Source: Bacteroides caecigallinarum
GTDB lineage: Bacteria > Bacteroidota > Bacteroidia > Bacteroidales > Bacteroidaceae
Assembly (NCBI RefSeq): GCF_016901995.1
Contig: NZ_JACJLE010000001.1
Coordinates: forward strand, 1 to 64,000
DNA length: 64,000 bases
Reading direction: 5' to 3'
A program made the position numbers and the translations under genes. Below the pieces are notes generated by a model, which saw nothing but the letters and a program-made list of their open reading frames with translations, was not told the DNA's origin and made no database searches. Below, in pieces: positions 9,238 to 16,600 of the stretch; position 1 is the first letter of the stretch, and the number at the start of each line of letters is the position of its first letter.

Positions 9238-11022
9238 TTATTCAATGTATTTACGCAGGGCTATTTTCTGTTTCAGTCTTTTTATCTCTTTTTCTGGACG
9301 TGGAGTTGCACCCTCTTCCTTAGAATCATCAATAGTTAAAGCTTTCTTCCATAACTCCAGGGCCTTTCCTTTCTCTCCCAATTTGAAATATATGTCACCG
9401 CAATGCTCTACTATTACCTGACTGCTGTCGCCACCGTTTTTCATCGCCTGTTCTATATATATGCGTGCTTCAGTAAATTTACCTTTTTCAAACAGTATCC
9501 ATGCATACGTATCCAGATAAGTAGAGTTTTCAGGCTCAGCTTTAACAGTCAAGAAACTCATCTCCTCAGCCTTATCCAGATTTGTACGTTCTACAGAAAG
9601 ATAGTAGGCATAATTGTTAAGTGTATTGATATTATTAGGATTATATACCAAAGAAGAGTCGTATGCAGCATAAGCCTCAGCCTTCATTTCACGCGAATGA
9701 TATAAATCGCCCAGTATGGAATAAAAATCCGAAGCTATATTCTTATCACTCTTTTCGTTTATCTGCTGTACTCCTTTTTTGAACACTTCAAGAGCCTTTT
9801 CTGTCTGGTCTTTCTGATAATGCGCCAAACCCAGATAGTAATAAAACTCCATAGCGTCAGGATTATATACCAATGCCGGAGTCGCCACACGTATAACTTC
9901 ATCAAGATTGTTATCCGCTATGGCATAACTTAGCAATTGAAGTCTGGCTGGTTTATTTTCAGGATCAAGTTCCAGTACCTTATTCAATACAGGAACCGAT
10001 TCTTTTTCCATTTTCTTTGTTATAAGATACTGTGCATAAAGCATCGGCACATCGGCATTCGGCTGTTTTCCAGTAAGAATTGTCTCAAAAAGACTTATGA
10101 TTTTTGTACTGTCCTTATCTGTCTGTTCCGATTTTACTATAAGCTGACGCATAAAGTCAAGTTTGAGTTTTGTATCTACATTCTCATTGACCAGAATTGA
10201 ATCAAGCTGAATGTTATACAAGCTGTCCTGACCGGTTTTCTGATAATATGAAGCCAGAGAAACCATGGCAGGAGCATAATCAGGTTCTTCTTTAAGAATA
10301 TCCTGATATACTTTCAGGGCCTCTTCATTGCGTCCGTTGCTGAGATAAACATCTCCAAGCACCGTACGATAACGCATATCATATGGATATTCGTCCACCA
10401 ACGACTGTATTTCCATAAATGCCTTATCCATATTGTCCAACTGGAGATATGCACGGAATTTCTCCATACTTATCTGCTCTGATTTTCCGTCAAGTTCTTC
10501 TATGCGGTCAAGTGTAGAGACAAGGCTGTCATAACTCTTGGTTCTGTTATATAAGTCTGCCAGTGAAAGCAACGGTTCCAGACGTGACGGAAATATCTGT
10601 GCCATATCCTCATATACAGATATAGCTTTAAGCCAGTTTTGCTTTGACTGGTAATATGAAGCCAATGTCTGCTTATACCAAAAATTGGTATCATCCGAAC
10701 GAGACGCCTGTTTCAAAGCTTCTTCTCCTTTGGCCTCCTGTCCAAGGAACATATAGAACTGTGATATTTCATACAAAACGGCAGCCGACTGCGGATATAT
10801 GTCCAGACAATGGGTATATAGCTGAAAAGCAGCATCGTATTCCCCCTTCTGTTTCATACGGACAGCTTCCAGAAAATAATAGTCAAACTTTCGGCGTTGT
10901 TCGTATGTCAAAGGATCTTTCAATTCAGACGATACCTTATTAGCGCGCTGTTTTCTCTGATTTAATGTTCCACATGACGAAAGCAACGGCAATATAAGAA
11001 TTAATAAATAAATGTACTTCAT
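9238..11022 (-). CDS. TPR-repeat lipoprotein
   Basis: A 594-residue lipoprotein with signal MKYIYLLILILPLLSSC (lipobox LSSC) followed by at least ten tetratricopeptide repeats over most of its length (for example YYQKTGQDS, LGDLYHSREMKAEAYAAY and YYLGLAHYQKDQTEKALEVF). TPR arrays are protein-docking scaffolds. The protein sits between dut and DUF4292 in an operon that ends with envC, so an envelope assembly role is plausible. The start at 11022 begins the signal peptide; an in-frame extension upstream overlaps dut and has no signal. The partner is unknown. Confidence 0.85.
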   Translation of the reverse strand: MKYIYLLILILPLLSSCGTLNQRKQRANKVSSELKDPLTYEQRRKFDYYFLEAVRMKQKGEYDAAFQLYTHCLDIYPQSAAVLYEISQFYMFLGQEAKGEEALKQASRSDDTNFWYKQTLASYYQSKQNWLKAISVYEDMAQIFPSRLEPLLSLADLYNRTKSYDSLVSTLDRIEELDGKSEQISMEKFRAYLQLDNMDKAFMEIQSLVDEYPYDMRYRTVLGDVYLSNGRNEEALKVYQDILKEEPDYAPAMVSLASYYQKTGQDSLYNIQLDSILVNENVDTKLKLDFMRQLIVKSEQTDKDSTKIISLFETILTGKQPNADVPMLYAQYLITKKMEKESVPVLNKVLELDPENKPARLQLLSYAIADNNLDEVIRVATPALVYNPDAMEFYYYLGLAHYQKDQTEKALEVFKKGVQQINEKSDKNIASDFYSILGDLYHSREMKAEAYAAYDSSLVYNPNNINTLNNYAYYLSVERTNLDKAEEMSFLTVKAEPENSTYLDTYAWILFEKGKFTEARIYIEQAMKNGGDSSQVIVEHCGDIYFKLGEKGKALELWKKALTIDDSKEEGATPRPEKEIKRLKQKIALRKYIE

Positions 11023-11035
11023 TGTTTTTATATTA

Positions 11036-11470
11036 TTATTTCTTTCCGCTGTGACCGAATCCTCCTGCTCCACGCTCGGTTTCATCAAGCGTATCTGTCT
11101 CTTCCCATTCAGCCTGTTCATGACGTGCTATGACCATTTGAGCCACACGCTCTCCGTCTTCTATTACAAAAGGTTCGTTAGACAGATTTACAAGTATTAT
11201 ACATATTTCACCCCTGTAATCGGCATCAATAGTGCCCGGGCTGTTCAATACCGTTATACCTTTCTTTATTGCAAGTCCGCTACGTGGGCGCACCTGTGCC
11301 TCATATCCTTCAGGCAGAGCTATATAAAGACCTGTCGGAACAAGACAACGCTGAAGAGGTTGGAGTGTTATTGGAGTATCTATATTGGCACGAAGGTCAA
11401 GACCTGCCGAAAGAGGTGTTGCATACTGTGGCAACGGATGTTTTGACTTATTGATAATTTTAATTTTCAT
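11036..11470 (-). CDS. dut: dUTP diphosphatase
   Basis: This enzyme hydrolyses dUTP to dUMP and pyrophosphate, keeping uracil out of DNA and supplying dUMP for thymidylate. The 144-residue length is normal for the homotrimeric enzyme. All five family motifs are visible: motif 1 AGLDLRA, motif 2 RPRSGLA, motif 3 with the catalytic Asp in GTIDADYRG, motif 4 GERVAQMVI, and the C-terminal Gly-rich motif 5 [10 protein letters not shown]. It is the first gene of the operon that runs into the TPR lipoprotein (13 bp gap). dgt, another dNTP-pool enzyme, lies just upstream. Confidence 0.96.
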   Translation of the reverse strand: MKIKIINKSKHPLPQYATPLSAGLDLRANIDTPITLQPLQRCLVPTGLYIALPEGYEAQVRPRSGLAIKKGITVLNSPGTIDADYRGEICIILVNLSNEPFVIEDGERVAQMVIARHEQAEWEETDTLDETERGAGGFGHSGKK

Positions 11471-11491
11471 ACGAGTAATATTTTTACGTCA

Positions 11492-11522
11492 CAAAGTAAA
11501 TAGAAATATTTTATTTCTCAAA
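11492..11522 (-). promoter_or_regulatory. Candidate promoter of the dut operon
   Basis: Read on the minus strand, TTTG (11522-11519) is followed after 19 bp by TTACTTTG (11499-11492), one mismatch from TAnnTTTG. The -33 element lies at the 3' end of dgt. Confidence 0.45.
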
Positions 11523-11523
11523 A

Positions 11524-12855
11524 TCAAACGGCAGGCAGGCTGTTCCCGTTAATTTTTCTATACAAATCAAGAGCATACACATCTGTCATTCCTGAAATAT
11601 AGTCCAATACCGCTATTATTCTTCCGTAAAGCGTAGGAGCAGAAATGTCATACTGGGTAGATACCCTGTTTATCAACAATTGAGAATATGCCTTTTCAGG
11701 GTAGCGTACGGCTTCTATCATCAAATCGGTAAGTGTGGATATCACCTGATAACCTGCCAATTCTATATCAACCACATCTTTAGAGCAATATATACGCTTG
11801 AATGCAGTTTCCGAACATATTTCGTACGCCTTTCTGACATGTTCGTCAAGATGACTTATCAACGGACCGGTAAAAGTACCGTCCAATATGCTTTCTTCAT
11901 TTTCTACGAACACACGTGTACACTCCTTTACCAATATTCCTATAGCCGTACTTCGAAGATATGCTATTTGTTCGTTCGTATCAGTCACCATAGAACATAT
12001 CATGTCTGTGCGTTCAAGCCTTTCTTTGCTCAGAAAGCCTCTATACAGCTGTTTGGTTTCTTCGGTTGTCAGGATTTTAAGCTTATGCGCATCCTCTATA
12101 TCCATCATCTGATAACAAATGTCATCAGCAGCCTCAACAAGATACACTAAAGGATAGCGTGCATATCTCACCGGTTCTCCGTCTTTGCTAAGTCTTATAA
12201 TACCTAATTCATCAGCTATCTTCTTGAAATATTCTTCTTCTGTGATAAAGAAGCCGAATTTCTGTTTCTTTCCCGCCAGAACTGAAGAATAGGGATATTT
12301 TACAATCGAGGCCAGAGTGGAATATGTCATTACGAATCCTCCCTGACGACGCCCCTTAAACTGATGCGTAAGCAAACGGAAAGCATTGGCATTTCCCTCA
12401 AAATGTATGATATCGTTCCATTCTTCAGGAGTAAGCATGTCTTTCAATATCTGTCCTTTTCCTTCCGAAAAATAAGTTCCGATAGCTTTTTCACCAGAAT
12501 GTCCGAAAGGAGGATTACCAAGGTCATGGGCAAGACACGCAGCCGACACTATTGCTCCTATCTCACTAAGATGAGTATTTGCCAGTTCAGGATGTTTTTC
12601 AAGAAGTCTTTGAGATACCTCATTCCCCAACGAGCGTCCCACGCACGACACTTCCAGGCTATGGGTAAGACGGTTATGAACGAAAATGCTTCCCGGTAGC
12701 GGGAAAACCTGAGTTTTATTCTGCAATCGGCGGAAAGTAGCCGAAAACACCAGTCTGTCATAGTCACGCTGGAACTCGGTTCTGTCATCCTTACGCAATT
12801 CGTGAAGATGTTCCAGACCGAAACGTTTATTTGATATAAGTTGTTGCCAATTCAT
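11524..12855 (-). CDS. dgt: Deoxyguanosinetriphosphate triphosphohydrolase (HD superfamily)
   Basis: This enzyme hydrolyses dGTP (and often other dNTPs) to the nucleoside and triphosphate. The 443-residue protein shows the HD-domain metal ligands in order: His in NRLTHSLEV, the HD pair in CLAHDLGNPPFGHSGE, and Asp in LVEAADDICY. The N-terminal RDYDRLVFSATFRRLQNKTQVF segment (quoted here as RDRL-type core DYDRLVFS and FRRLQNKTQVF) is typical of Dgt. I chose the ATG two codons in (MNWQQL) as the usual family start. A good promoter lies upstream, and dut downstream points to dNTP-pool control. Confidence 0.94.
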   Translation of the reverse strand: MNWQQLISNKRFGLEHLHELRKDDRTEFQRDYDRLVFSATFRRLQNKTQVFPLPGSIFVHNRLTHSLEVSCVGRSLGNEVSQRLLEKHPELANTHLSEIGAIVSAACLAHDLGNPPFGHSGEKAIGTYFSEGKGQILKDMLTPEEWNDIIHFEGNANAFRLLTHQFKGRRQGGFVMTYSTLASIVKYPYSSVLAGKKQKFGFFITEEEYFKKIADELGIIRLSKDGEPVRYARYPLVYLVEAADDICYQMMDIEDAHKLKILTTEETKQLYRGFLSKERLERTDMICSMVTDTNEQIAYLRSTAIGILVKECTRVFVENEESILDGTFTGPLISHLDEHVRKAYEICSETAFKRIYCSKDVVDIELAGYQVISTLTDLMIEAVRYPEKAYSQLLINRVSTQYDISAPTLYGRIIAVLDYISGMTDVYALDLYRKINGNSLPAV

Positions 12856-12875
12856 GTACATTTGTATTAACTATG

Positions 12876-12906
12876 CAAATATATAGTTTTGTTTCCCAAT
12901 ATTCAA
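12876..12906 (-). promoter_or_regulatory. Promoter of dgt
   Basis: On the minus strand TTG (12906-12904) and TATATTTG (12883-12876) are 20 bp apart, a close match to the Bacteroidota promoter. The start codon follows after about 20 nt. Confidence 0.6.
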
Positions 12907-12937
12907 CTTTTTGATAATCAATAAGACTTACACACAA

Positions 12938-12967
12938 AAAGGGCAGAGATAGAAACCTCTGCCCTTT
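12938..12967 (-). terminator. Terminator after glsB
   Basis: Perfect 11-bp stem AAAGGGCAGAG/CTCTGCCCTTT with an 8-nt loop. On the minus strand it is followed by TTTTTGTG, so it ends the acyltransferase operon. Confidence 0.85.
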
Positions 12968-12992
12968 ACATATATAATAATTCATTTTAAAA

Positions 12993-13970
12993 TCATCTGA
13001 CAATAGGATTTGCTCCTGATGTTAAGTTCAATGCTTCAGGATGCTCTTTAATATAAGATTCGATATGACGCACACGCTTTTCTTCCAGAATTTCATCTAC
13101 CGCTATAAGTATTCCTGTTTCCTCCACATCGCCAAAACCGTAATTGATGGCTGTACCGAACATACGCATTGTAGGTGACAGACTCATATAAGCATTAACC
13201 AAAGGAGGTATGTTATATCCTAATTTACGGACTTCAGCGTTCAAGATCTTATAGTCTTCCTTAAACGTATTGCAACAGAACAGTTTTTCAAGAGCTTTCT
13301 CGTCAGTCTCTATTTTAAGAGGTTGTTCCGGCAAAATAAGTCCGTCGGGATCATTGAAATGTTTGTTCAGGAAATAAAGTATCATGTCACGACCAAATCT
13401 GTTATAACTTGGATACATTGTCATCTTACCGAAAAAATATTTCATTTTAGGATTTATAACTGTAAGTGCTCCAAGTCCGTCCCATAAATTGTCAAGGGCA
13501 AACAACCCCTTAGAACCGGCACGGCTAGACTGATATTCCAAAGTTACAAATGAACGTCCTAGTTCAACAGTGTATGGCATGTATTCTTTAAGGAATTTTT
13601 CTGAAAAGTTGAACATGTGGGCAGTTGCCAATACAGGCTTGCCATGTTCGTCGAATTCCACCTCATCTCCAAACAGATAACGATAACCACCAAGTATCTC
13701 TTCGGCATCAGGATTCCATACAACCAGCTGTTTGTAAGGATTTTCCATCAAGTCATATTCGTCAAGGTCAAGCGATTTACCGGTACCTCCACCCGCCTCA
13801 CGGAAAGCTATCTCGCGAAGACGACCAATTTCTTTAAGGACATTAGGAGAGTCTTTCCATGTAACAATATATATTTCATTGTTACTTTTATTGGTAAATC
13901 TCAATCGTTTTTCTTCTGTCAATTCCGATTTAAGGACTTCCTTGTCAATCGGAGCAATAATATCTTCCAT
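12993..13970 (-). CDS. glsB: GNAT-fold N-acyltransferase, probable glycine-lipid enzyme GlsB
   Basis: Probably transfers a 3-hydroxy fatty acyl chain to the amine of glycine, the first step of glycine-lipid synthesis. The 325-residue protein has the OlsB/GlsB-like acyltransferase core: ILGGYRYLFG, VELGRSFVTLEYQ and LFALDNLWDGLGA. It follows a PlsC-like acyltransferase gene by 27 bp. In Bacteroides thetaiotaomicron the glsB/glsA pair makes glycine lipids and, as I recall, also lies near the dcw cluster, which supports the call. Older annotations call this family putative hemolysin. Membrane-associated action is inferred. Confidence 0.75.
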   Translation of the reverse strand: MEDIIAPIDKEVLKSELTEEKRLRFTNKSNNEIYIVTWKDSPNVLKEIGRLREIAFREAGGGTGKSLDLDEYDLMENPYKQLVVWNPDAEEILGGYRYLFGDEVEFDEHGKPVLATAHMFNFSEKFLKEYMPYTVELGRSFVTLEYQSSRAGSKGLFALDNLWDGLGALTVINPKMKYFFGKMTMYPSYNRFGRDMILYFLNKHFNDPDGLILPEQPLKIETDEKALEKLFCCNTFKEDYKILNAEVRKLGYNIPPLVNAYMSLSPTMRMFGTAINYGFGDVEETGILIAVDEILEEKRVRHIESYIKEHPEALNLTSGANPIVR

Positions 13971-13997
13971 ATATCTTCTTGTTTATTTTCTTCTTTT

Positions 13998-14816
13998 CTA
14001 TAACTTGTAAACAAGTTCGCGGACATAAGCTGCCCATGCTGCCTGAGAGCGCGATTTATCGAATGTCTGCCAAGGTATAGGCTTTCCAATAGTAATCTTA
14101 AACGTCTTATGTCTGTTCTTATACATCTCGTCAGCAAGATACAGCATGGCAATATTGAATTTTATGCCAAAAAATTTGCACAAATTTGCCAAATTATAAA
14201 AGAAATCGGAGTTTCTTCCCTCAAAATGAATAGGTACGACATCTCTCTGAGTTTCTACACTCTTCGCTATAAAAGTTTTCTTCCATTCCAGATCCCTTAT
14301 TACGCCATTACGTCGTCTGGAACACAAACCGGCAGGAAACATAATGATATGCTGATCGGAACGAAACCCCGCTTCTACCATACGCGGAAAATCCCTTGAC
14401 TGGGAACCTGTTTTATTAATCGGAATACAAAGCGGAGCAAGTCCGTGCAGATTCATCAAAAGGTCATTTACAAGGTATTTTATTTTTCCATCATAGTGTT
14501 TGCCAAGAACATAGCCGAGAGCAATACCGTCCTGACCTCCCAAAGGATGATTGGAAACGAATGTACATAATCTGTCGTCAGGCAGGTTTTCCAGTCCTTC
14601 AACCTCAAGCTTTATGTCAAGATAGTCCATACATGCTTCCAGAAAATCCACTCCTTTCTTATCAGACACGCTTGACAGGAATGCATTTATCTCATCCTGA
14701 TGAACTATGCGTTTAAGATAAGAAACAACAAAACGAGGAACACGACGAGCTTTGCTGCCCGCTTTTTCCTTTAATATTTTATCAATATCAATCAGAAAAA
14801 CTGAACCGTCTGACAT
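13998..14816 (-). CDS. glsA: PlsC-like O-acyltransferase, probable glycine-lipid enzyme GlsA
   Basis: Probably adds the second fatty acid to the hydroxyl of an N-acyl glycine at the inner membrane. The 272-residue protein has the LPLAT fold, but its motifs are divergent. Block I reads NHPLGGQDG, with five residues between His and Asp instead of the usual four, and block III reads FPAGLCSR, with Ala in place of the usual Glu. The variation looks family-specific and not a defect, because neighbouring residues are well conserved. It heads a two-gene operon with the GNAT acyltransferase. A role in other acyl lipids cannot be excluded. Confidence 0.72.
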   Translation of the reverse strand: MSDGSVFLIDIDKILKEKAGSKARRVPRFVVSYLKRIVHQDEINAFLSSVSDKKGVDFLEACMDYLDIKLEVEGLENLPDDRLCTFVSNHPLGGQDGIALGYVLGKHYDGKIKYLVNDLLMNLHGLAPLCIPINKTGSQSRDFPRMVEAGFRSDQHIIMFPAGLCSRRRNGVIRDLEWKKTFIAKSVETQRDVVPIHFEGRNSDFFYNLANLCKFFGIKFNIAMLYLADEMYKNRHKTFKITIGKPIPWQTFDKSRSQAAWAAYVRELVYKL

Positions 14817-14848
14817 ATTAATTCTTGTTTTTTTGAAGTTATACAGCG

Positions 14849-14856
14849 CAAAAATA
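14849..14856 (-). promoter_or_regulatory. Candidate -7 element of the glsA-glsB operon
   Basis: On the minus strand TATTTTTG fits TAnnTTTG, 32 bp before the start codon. No convincing -33 element is at the right distance. Confidence 0.35.
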
Positions 14857-15016
14857 GTGTATCTTTTGCAAAAAGTTACATTTTCAACGGAAAATTATAC
14901 AATAATACGCTAAAAAAGATGTAATAATATATTTTAGGGAAGGAATTTTACAATTGGTTTAAATATTCTTTTTTATGCTACGAGGAGTAGTATTATTACA
15001 GAAGTAAGTTCATAAA

Positions 15017-15104
15017 CAGGTGCCGACAATCGTCGGCAGAGCGTATCATAATGGTCAGCAATGCATACCACGATGGTCAGCAGCATTACCGTCCATCGTC
15101 AGCA
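15017..15104. repeat. Four-unit intergenic array, 22-bp period
   Basis: Four units end at 15038, 15060, 15082 and 15104, each 22 bp after the last, with shared ends ATCGTCGGCA, ATGGTCAGCA, ATGGTCAGCA and ATCGTCAGCA. The first unit contains the hairpin TGCCGAC-AATC-GTCGGCA; the others form weaker palindromes across unit borders (GGTCAGCA-A-TGCATACC). The period of about two helical turns suggests either protein binding on one face or folded DNA/RNA. It does not code for protein. Confidence 0.75.
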
Positions 15105-15320
15105 CCACCCCAAAAGGCACTGGTTTCTCCTCGATACACTAAATTTGAGTAACACTAATAATCCAAACAAAAAATTAATGCCAAATTCATATTTTCTTAC
15201 CATACCTGTTGATAACTTTTAGAAAGATTTTCCGTTTTCGGTAGCTAATCTTTGTAAGGAAATTTATAATTTTACGCCTAAATTGGATAATAAGGTATAA
15301 AGCATAAAAAAACGACATAT

Positions 15321-16235
15321 ATGGACGATGTAAAACAGACATATCACGTACCTGTCCTACTGGAAGAGAGTATAGATGGACTGAACCTTAAAAAGGGAGG
15401 AATCTATGTTGACGTTACTTTCGGAGGGGGAGGTCACTCCAAAGAGATACTGCGCAGGATGGACAAAAGCTGTAAACTCTACAGTTTCGACCAGGATGAG
15501 GATGCCGAAAGGAACATTGTCCATGATGAAAGATTCACATTTGTCAGAAGCAATTTCAGATATCTGAAAAATTTCCTCAAGTATTATGGTGTTGAAGAAG
15601 TTGACGGGATACTGGCAGACCTTGGTGTTTCATCGCATCATTTCGATGACTCAGAAAGAGGGTTTTCATTCAGATTCGACGGAAAACTGGACATGCGAAT
15701 GAACAAAAGAGCCGGTATGACTGCAGCCGATATATTAAACAATTATGATGAAGAGAAATTGGCAGATATTTTCTACCTATATGGAGAATTGAAAAACAGC
15801 AGAAAACTGGCTTCGGTAATAGTCAAAAGAAGAAGCGTAAAACCTTTTGACACTATTGGTGATTTTCTTGAAACGGTAAAACCGCTATACGGTAAAGAAA
15901 GAGAGAAAAAAGAGATGGCAAAAGTATTTCAGGCTCTTAGAATAGAAGTAAATCAAGAGATGGAAGCCCTGAAAGAGATGCTGTATTCAGCTACAGAAAT
16001 GCTTAAGCCGGGAGGAAGACTGTCAGTCATTACCTACCATTCACTTGAAGACAGAATGGTAAAGAACATAATGAAGACAGGGAATATCGAAGGAAAAATG
16101 GAACAGGACTTTTTCGGAAACGTAAAGACCCCATATAAGACAATAAACAATAAAGTCATTGTACCGGACGATGATGAAATAGAAACAAATCCACGTTCTA
16201 GAAGCGCGAAACTGAGAATAGCAGAAAAAAGATAA
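15321..16235 (+). CDS. rsmH: 16S rRNA (cytosine1402-N4)-methyltransferase
   Basis: Methylates C1402 of 16S rRNA using S-adenosylmethionine, tuning the ribosomal P site. The 304-residue protein shows the family motifs YHVPVLLEE at the N-terminus, the SAM-binding VDVTFGGGGHS, and LADLGVSSHHFD. It opens the plus-strand dcw run and precedes ftsL by 8 bp. mraZ, the usual upstream neighbour, is absent. Confidence 0.96.
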   Translation: MDDVKQTYHVPVLLEESIDGLNLKKGGIYVDVTFGGGGHSKEILRRMDKSCKLYSFDQDEDAERNIVHDERFTFVRSNFRYLKNFLKYYGVEEVDGILADLGVSSHHFDDSERGFSFRFDGKLDMRMNKRAGMTAADILNNYDEEKLADIFYLYGELKNSRKLASVIVKRRSVKPFDTIGDFLETVKPLYGKEREKKEMAKVFQALRIEVNQEMEALKEMLYSATEMLKPGGRLSVITYHSLEDRMVKNIMKTGNIEGKMEQDFFGNVKTPYKTINNKVIVPDDDEIETNPRSRSAKLRIAEKR

Positions 16236-16243
16236 ATTAAATT

Positions 16244-16600
16244 ATGAGTAACAAAGGCGACACAAAAAATGAACATAAAAGCGCGAATATCACCTGGGGT
16301 AGTATTCTGGGAGGAGATATTCTGGCTCATGACTTCTTCAAAAGACAGGTCAACCTGCTATGTCTGATTGTGGTGCTTACAATTGTATATATCGACAACA
16401 GATATTCAAGCCAGAGAGAAATGATAGAAATAGACAAGCTCAAAAAGGAACTGACAGACATCAAATATGATGCTCTGACCATTTCATCTGAACTAACAGA
16501 AAGAAGCAGGCAGTCAAAAATTGAGACCTATATTTCTGAAAAGAGCACTCCTTTGGCTACTTCTACAAAACCACCATACTTGATCAAGGAGGATTATTGA
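16244..16600 (+). CDS. ftsL: FtsL-like cell division protein
   Basis: A 118-residue bitopic membrane protein in the ftsL position between rsmH and ftsI. It has a cytoplasmic N-terminus of about 37 residues, one membrane helix (VNLLCLIVVLTIVYI, about residues 38-52) and a periplasmic coiled coil (MIEIDKLKKELTDIKYDAL). FtsL proteins have low sequence identity; the call rests on topology and position. It would form the FtsQLB-type complex that activates FtsWI. Its TGA stop overlaps the ftsI ATG in TGATG, implying translational coupling. Confidence 0.85.
   Translation: MSNKGDTKNEHKSANITWGSILGGDILAHDFFKRQVNLLCLIVVLTIVYIDNRYSSQREMIEIDKLKKELTDIKYDALTISSELTERSRQSKIETYISEKSTPLATSTKPPYLIKEDY

Larger units (their letters stand above)
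14817..15320. other. 504-bp gene-free region between gls operon and dcw cluster
   Basis: No open frame of useful length is present on either strand; in particular no mraZ, which often precedes rsmH. The region contains the divergent promoter zone and a 22-bp-period array (15017-15104). No unambiguous promoter for the dcw cluster was found; a weak TTTG (15251) and TAATTTTA (15267) are too close together. Confidence 0.7.
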
